Assembly (NCBI GenBank): GCA_910583525.1
Contig: CAJTXL010000043.1
Location: 1 to 19,018 of the forward strand
Direction: 5' to 3'
DNA: 19,018 nucleotides
Source of the DNA: an uncultured Muribaculaceae bacterium
GTDB lineage: Bacteria > Bacteroidota > Bacteroidia > Bacteroidales > Muribaculaceae
Shown: one piece after another, positions 1-7,851 of the stretch
How positions within the stretch are numbered: position 1 is the first letter of the stretch
Layout of the letters: every line of letters begins with the position of its first letter
Position numbers and translations under genes: made by a program
The notes under the pieces: generated by a model
What the model was told of the DNA's origin: nothing
Databases searched by the model: none
Seen by the model: the letters and a program-made list of their open reading frames with translations, nothing else

Positions 1-41
1 AATTCTATCACTATATCTTTCCGCATTTCACTTTTTTGTAG

Positions 42-49
42 TAACTTTG
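42..49 (+). promoter_or_regulatory. Bacteroidetes -7 promoter box for the ATPase/RloB pair
   Basis: TAACTTTG matches the Bacteroidetes -7 consensus TAnnTTTG exactly. The -33 position is weak (TTTC at 18-21). The box lies 18 bases before the ATG at 68, giving a short A/T-only leader without Shine-Dalgarno, which is usual in this phylum. The TTG that would extend the reading frame upstream (47-49) is the last three bases of this box, so it cannot be the start. Confidence 0.6.
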
Positions 50-67
50 CATTTTAAATATTATATT

Positions 68-1336
68 ATGGCGAAATTAATCCAATTTTCCGTAGGGAAT
101 TTCCGTTCATTCAAAGATGAACGAACATTTACGTTTGTTCCGAAACAAATCCAAGACGAACCCAAAGGTAGTGTTGCGTGTATCGGAAAACAAAAAATTT
201 CCACAATTTCAGCCATATACGGCGCCAACTCAAGCGGTAAAAGCAATCTTACTTATGCAATAGCAACAATGGGGTATATTGTTGAGCAGTCTGTACGCCT
301 GAACGACGACGATGAGTTGACATACGACCCTTTTATGCTTTACGCTTCAACCGATGTCAATAAACCGATGCATTTTGAAATCGTTTATTTGACAGAAGGC
401 CAACAACGTATCAGATATGGATTTGAAAACAATTCCCATACCATTGTCAAAGAATGGCTTTTTGTAAAAGAACACTCCAAGGAAGAAAAATTTTTGTTCA
501 TACGTGAAGATGACGGCATAGCTGTCAATGGAGAACTTTTCCCGGAGGGAATTGACAGAGAGGAAATGACTAATGACAATAGATTATTTCTGTCGTTGGT
601 TGCACAAGTCGGAGGTGAATTCAGCAAGTCGATACTTTCTTTTTTTCATTCCGACTGCAATGTACTATCAGGTTTAGATACTCGAGGGTACGCGGATTAT
701 ACAAAACGTCAGTTTAAGTCACATGACAAAATATCTGAGAATGCGATGTCGTTCTTCAAACGACTTCAACTTGGTTTCACACAGATTGACATTGAAGAAC
801 AAGAAGTTGATATAAGCCGTATGCCATCAGAAATACGCCCTAAAAAACAGCCGACAAAGCTTGAAGTGTATTCATCGCACAACATCTATAATCCCGATGG
901 CACCATATCGGGTCTTCATAAATTCCATTTCGGAGAGCATGAATCCAGCGGCACAAGAAAAATATTCGAATTGGCAGGACCAATATTTGACACATTGAGC
1001 AGAGGCTCCATATTAGTGATTGATGAACTGGATGCAAAAATGCACCCTTTAATATCACAGCAGATAGTACGCTTATTTACAAGCGAAGATACAAATCCAT
1101 TACATGCGCAACTATTATTTACCACGCATGACACGAACCTGCTTTCCGCTAAATTAATGCGAAGGGACCAAATATGGTTTTCTGAAAAAGACCGATTTGA
1201 ATCCACCGATTTATACAGGCTTTCGGATATCGTTCTACCCGACGGAACAAGACCAAGAGGCGATGGCAATATTGAAAAGAACTATATAAACGGGCGATAT
1301 GGGGCAATACCTTTTATAAACAATATCTTTGATTGA
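68..1336 (+). CDS. AAA15/RloA-like ATP-binding protein, probable ATPase of a two-gene defence module
   Basis: The 422-residue protein is an ABC/SMC-like ATPase of the AAA15 (RloA, AbiLi, AriA) type. Seen directly: Walker A GANSSGKS at residues 52-59; a signature-like ESSGTRK near 292-298; Walker B ILVIDELDAKMHP from about 315; the switch histidine in TTHDTNLL (His354); QIWFSEKD near 368; and GRYGAIP near the C-terminus, the last two being typical of this family. The long insert between Walker A and the signature fits the usual sensor/coiled region. In AbiL and PARIS systems such an ATPase works with a TOPRIM-fold partner, thought to hold the effector until phage infection. The partner here is the next gene, 23 bases downstream on the same strand. 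Codon use is A/T-rich compared with pheT, suggesting horizontal transfer. The ATG at 68 is preferred because the upstream TTG lies in the promoter. The defence role is inferred from family and context. Confidence 0.85.
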   Translation: MAKLIQFSVGNFRSFKDERTFTFVPKQIQDEPKGSVACIGKQKISTISAIYGANSSGKSNLTYAIATMGYIVEQSVRLNDDDELTYDPFMLYASTDVNKPMHFEIVYLTEGQQRIRYGFENNSHTIVKEWLFVKEHSKEEKFLFIREDDGIAVNGELFPEGIDREEMTNDNRLFLSLVAQVGGEFSKSILSFFHSDCNVLSGLDTRGYADYTKRQFKSHDKISENAMSFFKRLQLGFTQIDIEEQEVDISRMPSEIRPKKQPTKLEVYSSHNIYNPDGTISGLHKFHFGEHESSGTRKIFELAGPIFDTLSRGSILVIDELDAKMHPLISQQIVRLFTSEDTNPLHAQLLFTTHDTNLLSAKLMRRDQIWFSEKDRFESTDLYRLSDIVLPDGTRPRGDGNIEKNYINGRYGAIPFINNIFD

Positions 1337-1359
1337 CATTCAGGGGCTTGTAAAAAATA

Positions 1360-2082
1360 ATGGCTAAGAAAAAAGCGATAGGCGCCATATCTGTCTCATC
1401 TTTTAAGATGGGCAGTTCGCTACATCAACCGGTTGATGTAATTTGCCGTATACTGATAGTCTGCGAAGGAGAAAAGACCGAGCCAAATTATTTCAAATCG
1501 TTTAACCGAATGAACAGAGGTGGCGTAGTCTATCAAATAAAGTGTGAAGGTGGAAGAATAAGCACGCTACAAGTTGTCAACAAAGCCATTGATCTAAAAA
1601 ATGACGCAATAAATGCCAATCTCCCTTACGACAGCATTTGGGCTGTATTTGACAAAGACAGCTTCACTCCCGCCAATTTTAACGCCGCAATACAAAAGGC
1701 CCAAAGCAATGGCATAAATTGTGCATGGAGCAACGAAGCGTTTGAGTTATGGTATATTTACCATTTTGCCAACAGGGTTACACCCATGTCGCGCCAAGAT
1801 TACCAAAAGGCTATAACAACATATATTCGAAAACACAAAAGCGGCTATGAATATCAAAAGAATGACCCTAATATGCATAGTTACTTGTCTGATTTCGGCA
1901 ACGAAGCCCAAGCAATAAAATTAGCGGAACAACAAGCCCTTTCGTTCGGGCATAACAGATTTGCCGAACATAATCCTTCAACGTGGGTATATAGATTAGT
2001 AAAACTGCTACGTGGAGAGGATGTAGATTTCAATAAAAGAATTAAGGCGGAAATTAACGGCAAATCAAAGAAAGGGGAATAA
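1360..2082 (+). CDS. RloB-like TOPRIM-fold protein, probable effector partner of the upstream ATPase
   Basis: The 240-residue protein carries the RloB family signatures. These are ILIVCEGEKTEPNYF at 31-45 with the putative catalytic Glu36, AVFDKDSF at 95-102 (DxD-type Asp98/Asp100), SNEAFELWYIYHF at 124-136, and NPSTWVYRLVKLL near the C-terminus. The Glu plus DxD arrangement is that of a TOPRIM-like metal-binding nuclease fold. RloB proteins occur beside RloA-type ATPases, sometimes within type I restriction loci, and correspond to AbiLii in the lactococcal AbiL abortive-infection system. The gene follows the ATPase by 23 bases and is surely co-transcribed. Like its partner it is A/T-rich. 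The family assignment is firm. Nuclease activity and its target (DNA, RNA or tRNA) are not shown by the sequence. Confidence 0.85.
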   Translation: MAKKKAIGAISVSSFKMGSSLHQPVDVICRILIVCEGEKTEPNYFKSFNRMNRGGVVYQIKCEGGRISTLQVVNKAIDLKNDAINANLPYDSIWAVFDKDSFTPANFNAAIQKAQSNGINCAWSNEAFELWYIYHFANRVTPMSRQDYQKAITTYIRKHKSGYEYQKNDPNMHSYLSDFGNEAQAIKLAEQQALSFGHNRFAEHNPSTWVYRLVKLLRGEDVDFNKRIKAEINGKSKKGE

Positions 2083-2090
2083 ATTTATTT

Positions 2091-2123
2091 CTTTTATAGG
2101 TTCTGCAAGTCTTTCCTATAAAG
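2091..2123 (+). terminator. Possible weak terminator after the rloB-like gene
   Basis: TTTATAGG (2093-2100) pairs with CCTATAAA (2115-2122) around a 14-base loop, nine bases after the stop codon. It is flanked by T-rich sequence upstream and A-rich sequence downstream. No clean U-run follows on the + strand, so function is uncertain. It would separate the acquired module from pheT. Confidence 0.35.
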
Positions 2124-2171
2124 AAAAAAGATTTCGTTATCTCGTCGGCGTGAAAGCTCGCAAATTTTCAC

Positions 2172-2179
2172 TAAATTTG
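2172..2179 (+). promoter_or_regulatory. -7 promoter box for pheT
   Basis: TAAATTTG fits TAnnTTTG and lies 23 bases before the pheT ATG. No convincing TTTG is seen at the -33 spacing, so only the -7 half is supported. Confidence 0.45.
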
Positions 2180-2202
2180 CAGATTGAAACAAACAAGCAG
2201 CG

Positions 2203-4692
2203 ATGAACATATCATATAAATGGCTTAAAGAATACGTAGACATCGAGCTTACGCCCGACGAACTGTCGGCACTGCTTACCTCGATAGGTCTCGAAGTGGG
2301 TACGGTTGAGCGCGTCGAGAGCATCCGCGGCGGCCTTGCCGGCATAGTCATCGGCAAGGTGCTGACATGCGAGGCTCATCCCGACAGCGACCATCTGCAC
2401 ATCACCACCGTCGACCTCGACGGCACAGGCACTCCCGTGCAGATTGTGTGCGGCGCCCCGAATGTCGACGCCGGACAGACCGTAGTGGTCGCCACCGTGG
2501 GCACGACGCTCTACAGCCCCGAAGGCGAGGCTTTCAAAATCAAGAAATCGAAAATCCGCGGCGTTGAGTCGTTCGGCATGATTTGTGCACAGGACGAAAT
2601 CGGCGTGGGAACGTCGCACGACGGCATCATAGTGCTTCCGGCAGCCGCCGAAGCCATGGTTGGACGTCCGGCAGCCGAATATTTCGGCATCGAGGACGAT
2701 TATGTGCTCGAGGTGGACCTTACGCCCAACCGCATCGACGCGGCCTCGCACTACGGTGTGGCACGCGACGTGGCCGCAGCTCTTACGGGCCGTGGCATCT
2801 CGGCTGTAACTGCGCATAAGCCTGAAGCCGACATCACCGTCGACGAGCCTTCGAAAGAGGGTGTCAAGGTGAGCGTCGAAGCCGCCGACGGCGTGGTGCG
2901 CTACTGCGGCATCACTCTAGAAGGCGTGAAAGTGGGACCATCGCCCGAATGGCTCGCCAAGCACCTGAAGACCATCGGTCTGCACCCCATCAACAATGTG
3001 GTTGACATAACGAACTACGTGCTCCATGCCGTGGGTCAGCCCCTGCATGCCTTTGATGCCGATACGCTCAACGGACGCCAAATTGTGGTGCGACGCGCCG
3101 ACCACGGCAGCAAATTCGTGACACTCGACGGCGTCGAGCACACACTCGACGGCGCCGACCTTATGATATGCGACAGCAAAGACCCGAAGTGCATAGCCGG
3201 CGTGTTCGGCGGCCTCGATTCGGGCACTACGGAGAAGACCACGACGGTATTCCTTGAAAGCGCGTGCTTCAACGCCACTTCTGTGCGCCGTACGGCACGC
3301 CGCCACGGCATAAGCACCGATTCGTCGTTCCGCTTCGAGCGCGGCGTCGACCCCAACGGATGCATGTATGCGCTCAAACTTGCAGCCAAACTTATTGCAG
3401 AGCTTGCCGGTGCCAAGACCGTGGGCGAGATTGTGGACTACTACCCCACCGTCGTGGCGCCCTACCGTGTGGAGATGGCCTACGCCGACTTCGACCGCCT
3501 GATAGGCACAGAGTTCAAGCACGAAACCATAGATACCATCCTCAAGGCTCTTGAGATAGGCATAAGCCACAAAGAAGACGGCAAACTCGCTCTTGACGTG
3601 CCTACATACCGCGTTGACGTGCAGCGCCCCTGCGACGTGATTGAGGACGTGCTGCGCATATACGGCTACAACGAGATTGCCATGAGCGAAGAGCTGCATT
3701 CGTGCCTGTCGTTCAAGACGCCTGTCGATGCGGCCGACGACCTCAGACGCACAATCGCCGAACAGCTCAGCGGTGCAGGCTGGAACGAAATACTCAACAA
3801 CTCGCTGACCGCCGAGGGCTACTATACCGAGCTTTCCGGCTATCCGCAGGAACATTGCGTGCGGCTTCTCAACCCGTTGAGCCAGGATTTGAGTGTAATG
3901 CGCCAGACACTTCTTTTCGGAGGTCTCGAATCTATAGCCCACAACATCAACCGCCGCCTGCCCGACACGGCATTCTATGAGTTCGGCAAGGTATATTTCC
4001 GCAATCCCGAGAAAGTATCGACCGCCGAAGCATCCTTGGCGCCCTACCGCGAGGGCATGCGCCTGGGCATGTGGCTCGCAGGCTCTACCCGTCAGGCCAA
4101 CTGGCTTCGCCAAAGCGAAGATGCAGGCTTCTTCGACCTCAAGGCAGCGGTCGCAAACGTGTTTGTGCGCATAGGTCTCGATGCCGCCACGGTAGTGCTC
4201 AAACCGACCGACACAACCCAAAACGGCATTTTCAGCCAGGCTTTGGATATTGAAAGCGTAAACGGCGCAAAACTCGGCAGCATGGGCATCGTTGCTCCGG
4301 CTCTCTGCCGCCGTTGCGACATAAAAGTGCCCGTCAGCTACGCCGAACTCGACTGGGATGCCCTGACGCGCCTCGGCGCACGCCGCAATGTGCTCTACAG
4401 CCCCTTGGCAAAGACACACCCTGTGAAACGCGACCTCTCGCTGCTGCTCGACAACAAAGTGAGCATGGCCGATGTCGTGGCAGCCGTGCGCGAAGCCGAA
4501 CGCCGCATCCTCGGCAAAGTGGAGCTGTTCGACGTATACGAGGGCGACAAGCTCCCGGCAGGCAAAAAGTCGTATGCGATTTCGATAACGCTTCAAGACC
4601 CCGAGAAGACACTTCAGGACAAATACATCGACCGCGTAATGGCGAAAATCATCGAAACGCTCCGCCAAAAGCTCGGTGCAGAACTCAGATAA
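2203..4692 (+). CDS. pheT: Phenylalanine--tRNA ligase subunit beta
   Basis: The 829-residue protein is the beta chain of the cytoplasmic alpha2-beta2 enzyme that charges tRNA-Phe; the length is normal for Bacteroidetes. Seen in order: an EMAP-like OB fold at about 40-150 (HPDSDHL 59-65, GAPNVDAGQ); the start of the B3/B4 editing region with TPNR at 174-177; NNVVDITNYV at 264-273, followed by GQPLHAFDAD; RFERGVDPN at 377-385; the B5 domain with PTYRVDVQRP and IEDVLRIYGYNEI up to 492; the catalytic-like core with NPLSQDLSVMR; and a C-terminal ferredoxin-fold anticodon-binding domain beginning near PVKRDLSLL. pheS is not in the window. yebC follows after 33 bases and is probably co-transcribed. 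G+C is clearly higher than in the preceding module. Confidence 0.97.
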   Translation: MNISYKWLKEYVDIELTPDELSALLTSIGLEVGTVERVESIRGGLAGIVIGKVLTCEAHPDSDHLHITTVDLDGTGTPVQIVCGAPNVDAGQTVVVATVGTTLYSPEGEAFKIKKSKIRGVESFGMICAQDEIGVGTSHDGIIVLPAAAEAMVGRPAAEYFGIEDDYVLEVDLTPNRIDAASHYGVARDVAAALTGRGISAVTAHKPEADITVDEPSKEGVKVSVEAADGVVRYCGITLEGVKVGPSPEWLAKHLKTIGLHPINNVVDITNYVLHAVGQPLHAFDADTLNGRQIVVRRADHGSKFVTLDGVEHTLDGADLMICDSKDPKCIAGVFGGLDSGTTEKTTTVFLESACFNATSVRRTARRHGISTDSSFRFERGVDPNGCMYALKLAAKLIAELAGAKTVGEIVDYYPTVVAPYRVEMAYADFDRLIGTEFKHETIDTILKALEIGISHKEDGKLALDVPTYRVDVQRPCDVIEDVLRIYGYNEIAMSEELHSCLSFKTPVDAADDLRRTIAEQLSGAGWNEILNNSLTAEGYYTELSGYPQEHCVRLLNPLSQDLSVMRQTLLFGGLESIAHNINRRLPDTAFYEFGKVYFRNPEKVSTAEASLAPYREGMRLGMWLAGSTRQANWLRQSEDAGFFDLKAAVANVFVRIGLDAATVVLKPTDTTQNGIFSQALDIESVNGAKLGSMGIVAPALCRRCDIKVPVSYAELDWDALTRLGARRNVLYSPLAKTHPVKRDLSLLLDNKVSMADVVAAVREAERRILGKVELFDVYEGDKLPAGKKSYAISITLQDPEKTLQDKYIDRVMAKIIETLRQKLGAELR

Positions 4693-4725
4693 TCAAAAAC
4701 ATCCTCTAAATATCACACGACTCCC

Positions 4726-5466
4726 ATGGGAAGAGCATTTGAATACCGCAAAGCCCGTAAGCTGAAACGTTGGGGCAACATGTCTCGCACGTTCACGCGC
4801 ATAGGCAAAGAAATCACCATCGCCGCAAAGGCCGGCGGTCCCGACCCCGACACCAATCCGCGCCTGCGTGCACTTATGCAGAACGCAAAGGCCGCGAACA
4901 TGCCCAAAGACACCGTAGAACGCGCCATCAAGAAAGCGACCGAAAAAGATGCCGGCGACTACAAGGAAATCTCCTACGAAGGCTACGGCCCCTTCGGCAT
5001 CGCAATCTTCGTAGAAGCCGCCACCGACAACAACACACGCACCGTGGCGAACGTGCGTTCGTATTTCAACAAACACGGCGGCAGCCTCGGCACACAGGGT
5101 TCGCTGACGTTCCTCTTCGACCATAAATGCGTGTTCAAAATCAAACCGAAAGACGGCGTCAGCCTCGACGACCTCGAACTGGAACTTATCGATTATGGCG
5201 TTGACGAACTCGGCCATGACGAAGACGAAGAAGGCAACGAACAGGTTGTGCTCTACGGCGCTTTCGAGTCCTACTCACAAATCCAGAAGTATCTCGAAGA
5301 CAACGGCTTCGAAATCATCAGCTCGGAGTTTGAACGCATACCCAACGACCTCAAAGACGTAACACCCGAACAGCGCGAAAGCATCAACAAGCTTCTCGAA
5401 AAACTCGAAGACGACGAAGACGTGCAGAACGTCTTCCACAACATGCGCGAAGAAGACGAGGAATAA
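4726..5466 (+). CDS. yebC: YebC/PmpR (TACO1) family protein
   Basis: The 246-residue protein opens with the family signature: an MGRAFEYRKARK start, a WGNMSRTFTRIGKEI stretch, then GGPDPDTNPRLR and NMPKDTVERAIKK. It is followed by YEGYGPFGIAIFVEAATDNNNRT-type sequence (here DNNTRT) and an acidic C-terminal tail. Members were long annotated as transcriptional regulators (PmpR in Pseudomonas). More recent work on YebC and mitochondrial TACO1 points to a role in relieving ribosome stalling at polyproline. The position 33 bases after pheT, a translation gene, is compatible with a translation role but does not prove it. The gene ends just before a strong terminator. Confidence 0.93.
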   Translation: MGRAFEYRKARKLKRWGNMSRTFTRIGKEITIAAKAGGPDPDTNPRLRALMQNAKAANMPKDTVERAIKKATEKDAGDYKEISYEGYGPFGIAIFVEAATDNNTRTVANVRSYFNKHGGSLGTQGSLTFLFDHKCVFKIKPKDGVSLDDLELELIDYGVDELGHDEDEEGNEQVVLYGAFESYSQIQKYLEDNGFEIISSEFERIPNDLKDVTPEQRESINKLLEKLEDDEDVQNVFHNMREEDEE

Positions 5467-5477
5467 GCATACGCAAT

Positions 5478-5520
5478 ACGCCCTGAGGGCGACCTTGTAT
5501 GGTTCGTCTCAGGGCGTTTT
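5478..5520 (+). terminator. Rho-independent terminator of the pheT-yebC operon
   Basis: ACGCCCTGAG (5478-5487) pairs perfectly over ten bases with CTCAGGGCGT (5508-5517), and the helix runs straight into TTTT. Inside the loop GACC and GGTT can add pairs. It starts 12 bases after the yebC stop codon. Confidence 0.85.
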
Positions 5521-5541
5521 CACACACATCTGCAACCTTAA

Positions 5542-5574
5542 GAGGGTGTTTAATAATATATGTTAAACGACAGG
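5542..5574 (+). repeat. Left terminal inverted repeat of the MITE
   Basis: It begins GAGGGTGTTTAATAATA and ends GACAGG. It pairs with 5841-5873 with one mismatch. Confidence 0.85.
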
Positions 5575-5589
5575 TTGGTGTATTTTTGC

Positions 5590-5657
5590 TTAAATTGCAC
5601 ATTGCGAGGAGCGAGCATGGCGGTACCCATGCGACCGACGAGCAATGGGCAAGTTAA
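5590..5657 (+). other. Left internal hairpin of the MITE
   Basis: TTAAATTGCACATTGC (5590-5605) pairs with GCAATGGGCAAGTTAA (5642-5657) at 14 of 16 positions. Nested inside, GCATGG (5615-5620) pairs with CCATGC (5627-5632) around CGGTAC. If transcribed from the TATTTTTG box at 5581-5588 this would be the first structure of the RNA. Confidence 0.6.
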
Positions 5658-5747
5658 CAAAAAGACACCAAGGCTGAACTAATATTAAAAACACCCGATT
5701 GAAATTATAGAAACTATGCTTTCGAGAAAAAGAAAAATGCAACGCCT

Positions 5748-5840
5748 CCGAAAATTTTTAGTGTCTTGCGCCCTGCTCTTCAGTCACATAGCACGCTATG
5801 CTCCTTCATCGCAGAACGCAATCCATCTAAAACTTTTCGG
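5748..5840 (+). other. Recurrent multi-helix hairpin motif, copy 1 (possible structured RNA)
   Basis: The outer helix is 5748-5761 with 5827-5840 (13 of 14 paired). Inside come TTGCG (5766-5770) with CGCAA (5817-5821), CTGC (5773-5776) with GCAG (5811-5814), and the tip CATAG with CTATG (within 5787-5800). Unpaired words GTCA (5783-5786), CTCCTTC (5801-5807) and AATCCA (5820-5825) recur in copy 2 at 8132-8212, where the helices are kept with different bases. The right arm of the outer helix directly abuts the right terminal repeat of the MITE. Whether it acts as RNA or as DNA is unknown. Confidence 0.6.
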
Positions 5841-5873
5841 CCTGTCGTTTAACAGATATTATTAAACACCCTC
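5841..5873 (-). repeat. Right terminal inverted repeat of the MITE
   Basis: Inverted partner of 5542-5574 with 32 of 33 matches. It is followed by the direct TAA duplication at 5874-5876. Confidence 0.85.
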
Positions 5874-5907
5874 TAAAATAAATAATACCATACCAAATTG
5901 ACCTGAC

Positions 5908-7446
5908 ATGACCAAAAGCTATTGTTTGCCGCTTGCCGCCCTGCTTGTTCCGGCCGCACATTGCGCCGCAACAGATTCACAACCCCGGAAACCCAATGTA
6001 GTGTTGATTTATGCCGATGACCTCGGTTTCGGAGACCTTGAATGTTACGGAGCAAAAAATGTGGCCACACCGAATGCCAACCGGCTTGCCGACGAAGGCA
6101 TCCGATTTACCAACGGATATGCGTCGGCGGCGACAAGCACTCCCTCGCGCTATACAATGCTGACCGGACAATATGCTTGGCGCCGCGAAGGCACTGACGT
6201 GGCACCGGGAAACGCCGGCATGATAATACGCCCCGAACAATTCACCATGGCCGATGTCTTCAAAGGGGCAGGCTATGCCACCGGCGCCTTCGGCAAATGG
6301 CATCTCGGACTCGGCGATTCCACTGCCACTCAGGACTGGAACGCCCAGCTCCCGGCCGCGCTCGGCGACCTGGGCTTTGACTATAGCTACATAATGGCAG
6401 CCACAGCCGACCGTGTGCCATGTGTCTTTATCGAAAACGGCCATGTCGCCGACTATGACCCTACCGCTCCCATCGAGGTGGACTACCACAAAAATTTCCC
6501 CGGAGAACCTACGGGGCGCGACAATCCCGAACTGCTCACAAAACTGAAGCCGAGCCACGGGCACAACCAGTCGATAGTGAACGGCATAAGCCGCATAGGA
6601 TATATGCGCGGCGGAGGCAAGGCGCTTTGGAAAGACGAGAATATAGCCGACTCCATCACAAGCCATGCGCTCAGTTTCATCAGCAAGCATGCCGATGAAC
6701 CCTTCTTCATGTATTTCGCGACAAACGATGTCCATGTGCCGCGCTTTCCGCACGACCGGTTCCGTGGTAAAAATCCCATGGGACTGAGAGGCGACGCCAT
6801 AGCACAATTCGACTGGAGCGTCGGCAAGATACTCCATGCACTCGATTCGCTCGGGCTTTCCGACAACACTTTAGTGATATTGTCGAGTGACAACGGGCCC
6901 GTTGTCGATGACGGATACGCCGACATGGCCGAGGAGCTTCTCAACGGACACAGCCCCACAGGAGGACTGCGCGGAGGAAAATACAGCGCCTTTGAAGGCG
7001 GCACACGTGTGCCGGTGATTGTACGTTGGCCGGCAGGAAATGTGCCTAAAGGAATTGTGAGCGAAGCCTTGGTGTCGCAGGTCGACTGGCTTGCCGCAAT
7101 GGCAAGCCTTACCGGGCAGCGAATCCCTCGCGGACATGCCCTTGACAGCCGTGCCGAAGCTCTGACGACCCTGTTGAGCGGAGATATGGCTACTCAGCGC
7201 CCCTATGTGCTTGAACAGGCCAACAACAAATCTCTGTCGGTGCGAACTCCCAAATGGAAGTACATAGAGCCGAGCCGCGGACCCGAGATGATTCCGTGGG
7301 GGCCGAAAATCGAGACCGGATATCGCCCTCATCCGCAACTTTATGACATGACACATAGCGGAGAGCTTGAAGACGTGGCTTCGAAATATCCCGACGTAGT
7401 CGCGGAGCTTGCCGAAATCCTCGCCACAGAGCGTAGCAGGCAATGA
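5908..7446 (+). CDS. Secreted serine-type sulfatase (family S1)
   Basis: The 512-residue protein is a formylglycine-dependent sulfatase. Residues 1-20 form an export signal (hydrophobic LPLAALLVPAA) without a good lipobox, so periplasmic or surface location is inferred. Seen: VVLIYADDLGFGDLECYG with metal-binding Asp37/Asp38; the core motif STPSR at 77-81, where Ser77 would be converted to formylglycine by an anaerobic maturase (anSME); GKWHLG at 129-134; HVPRF near 276; SSDNGP with Asp328/Asn329; and GGKYSAFEGGTRVP from about 356. The length is normal for S1 sulfatases. Gut Bacteroidales use such enzymes to remove sulfate from mucin or glycosaminoglycans; the substrate cannot be read here. 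It stands alone, without SusC/SusD or glycoside hydrolase genes alongside. The MITE sits 34 bases upstream and may supply or have replaced its promoter. Confidence 0.93.
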   Translation: MTKSYCLPLAALLVPAAHCAATDSQPRKPNVVLIYADDLGFGDLECYGAKNVATPNANRLADEGIRFTNGYASAATSTPSRYTMLTGQYAWRREGTDVAPGNAGMIIRPEQFTMADVFKGAGYATGAFGKWHLGLGDSTATQDWNAQLPAALGDLGFDYSYIMAATADRVPCVFIENGHVADYDPTAPIEVDYHKNFPGEPTGRDNPELLTKLKPSHGHNQSIVNGISRIGYMRGGGKALWKDENIADSITSHALSFISKHADEPFFMYFATNDVHVPRFPHDRFRGKNPMGLRGDAIAQFDWSVGKILHALDSLGLSDNTLVILSSDNGPVVDDGYADMAEELLNGHSPTGGLRGGKYSAFEGGTRVPVIVRWPAGNVPKGIVSEALVSQVDWLAAMASLTGQRIPRGHALDSRAEALTTLLSGDMATQRPYVLEQANNKSLSVRTPKWKYIEPSRGPEMIPWGPKIETGYRPHPQLYDMTHSGELEDVASKYPDVVAELAEILATERSRQ

Positions 7447-7505
7447 CCGTTCCGGCACAAAAATTCGTATTTCACGACGGCCGTGATATAACGGCTCTGA
7501 TATAA

Positions 7506-7554
7506 GAATATCCCCCAACCGACTTGTCGCAAGTGACTTTTCGGCTTGGGGGAT
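7506..7554 (+). terminator. Terminator-like hairpin after the sulfatase
   Basis: ATCCCCCAA (7510-7518) pairs with TTGGGGGAT (7546-7554). CCGA and TCGG extend the helix past a bulged C. ACTTG/CAAGT (7522-7534) makes a second hairpin in the loop. No U-run follows on either strand, so intrinsic termination is not assured. It separates the sulfatase from the convergent toxin remnant. Confidence 0.5.
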
Positions 7555-7578
7555 GTGCTTAATGTGTGCGTTGGAAAA

Positions 7579-7851
7579 TCAAAACAAGTCTGAATGTGAG
7601 CCTGTGCGAATAAGTGTTATGATTTTAACGACATCTTCTACAGAATATATAAGTAACCAATCAGGGGAAATATGGCATTCACGACAGCCCTTATAATCTC
7701 CTGCAAGGGGATGGTCGTGATTTTTATCGGGCAGTTACTCTCCGTTTGCCAAACGTGCGATGATTTCGTTCAATTTAGTCTCATCAAGATTGCGTCTTCT
7801 TGCGAGTTTTAAATCTTTAAGAAATCGATTGGTAACCTCAATTTCATACAT
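7579..7851 (-). pseudogene. YafQ-type toxin (RelE superfamily) interrupted by an in-frame stop
   Basis: Read from the ATG at 7851, the frame gives 38 residues (MYEIEVTNRFLKD..., ending LANGE) and then TAA at 7735-7737. It continues in the same frame without a gap for 51 residues to TGA at 7579. The second part is unmistakably YafQ: LPDKNHDHPLAGDYKG, CRECHISPDWLLIY and GSHSDLF at the end. Counting the stop as one residue gives 90, the normal length. The residues corresponding to the E. coli YafQ active site (His50, His63, Asp67, Trp68, His87, Phe91) are all present as His47, His60, Asp64, Trp65, His86 and Phe90. One base change, for example from AAA, CAA or GAA, would restore it. The product would be a ribosome-dependent mRNA endonuclease. 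It overlaps the intact antitoxin by eight bases. Confidence 0.85.

Larger units (their letters stand above)
5542..5873. mobile_element. Miniature inverted-repeat element (MITE), IS5-like ends, TAA target duplication
   Basis: A 332-base non-coding cassette bounded by terminal inverted repeats of 33 bases (5542-5574 and 5841-5873) that match at 32 of 33 positions. The outer end reads GAGGGTGTTTAATA. Both sides carry the same trinucleotide TAA (5539-5541 and 5874-5876), a TNA target duplication as known for the IS1031 branch of the IS5 family. No transposase or convincing ORF lies inside, so movement would depend on a related IS elsewhere. The interior holds two long hairpins (5590-5657 and 5748-5840) and a TATTTTTG promoter-like box at 5581-5588. 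The right end lies 34 bases before the sulfatase ATG. The IS5 assignment rests on end sequence and duplication length only. Confidence 0.8.

Noticed and set aside
2917..4668. A 583-codon open frame on the minus strand
   Set aside because: It lies entirely antisense to pheT, has Ala/Val/His/Glu-rich sequence with no domain, and follows from the codon bias of pheT, whose motifs are unambiguous.
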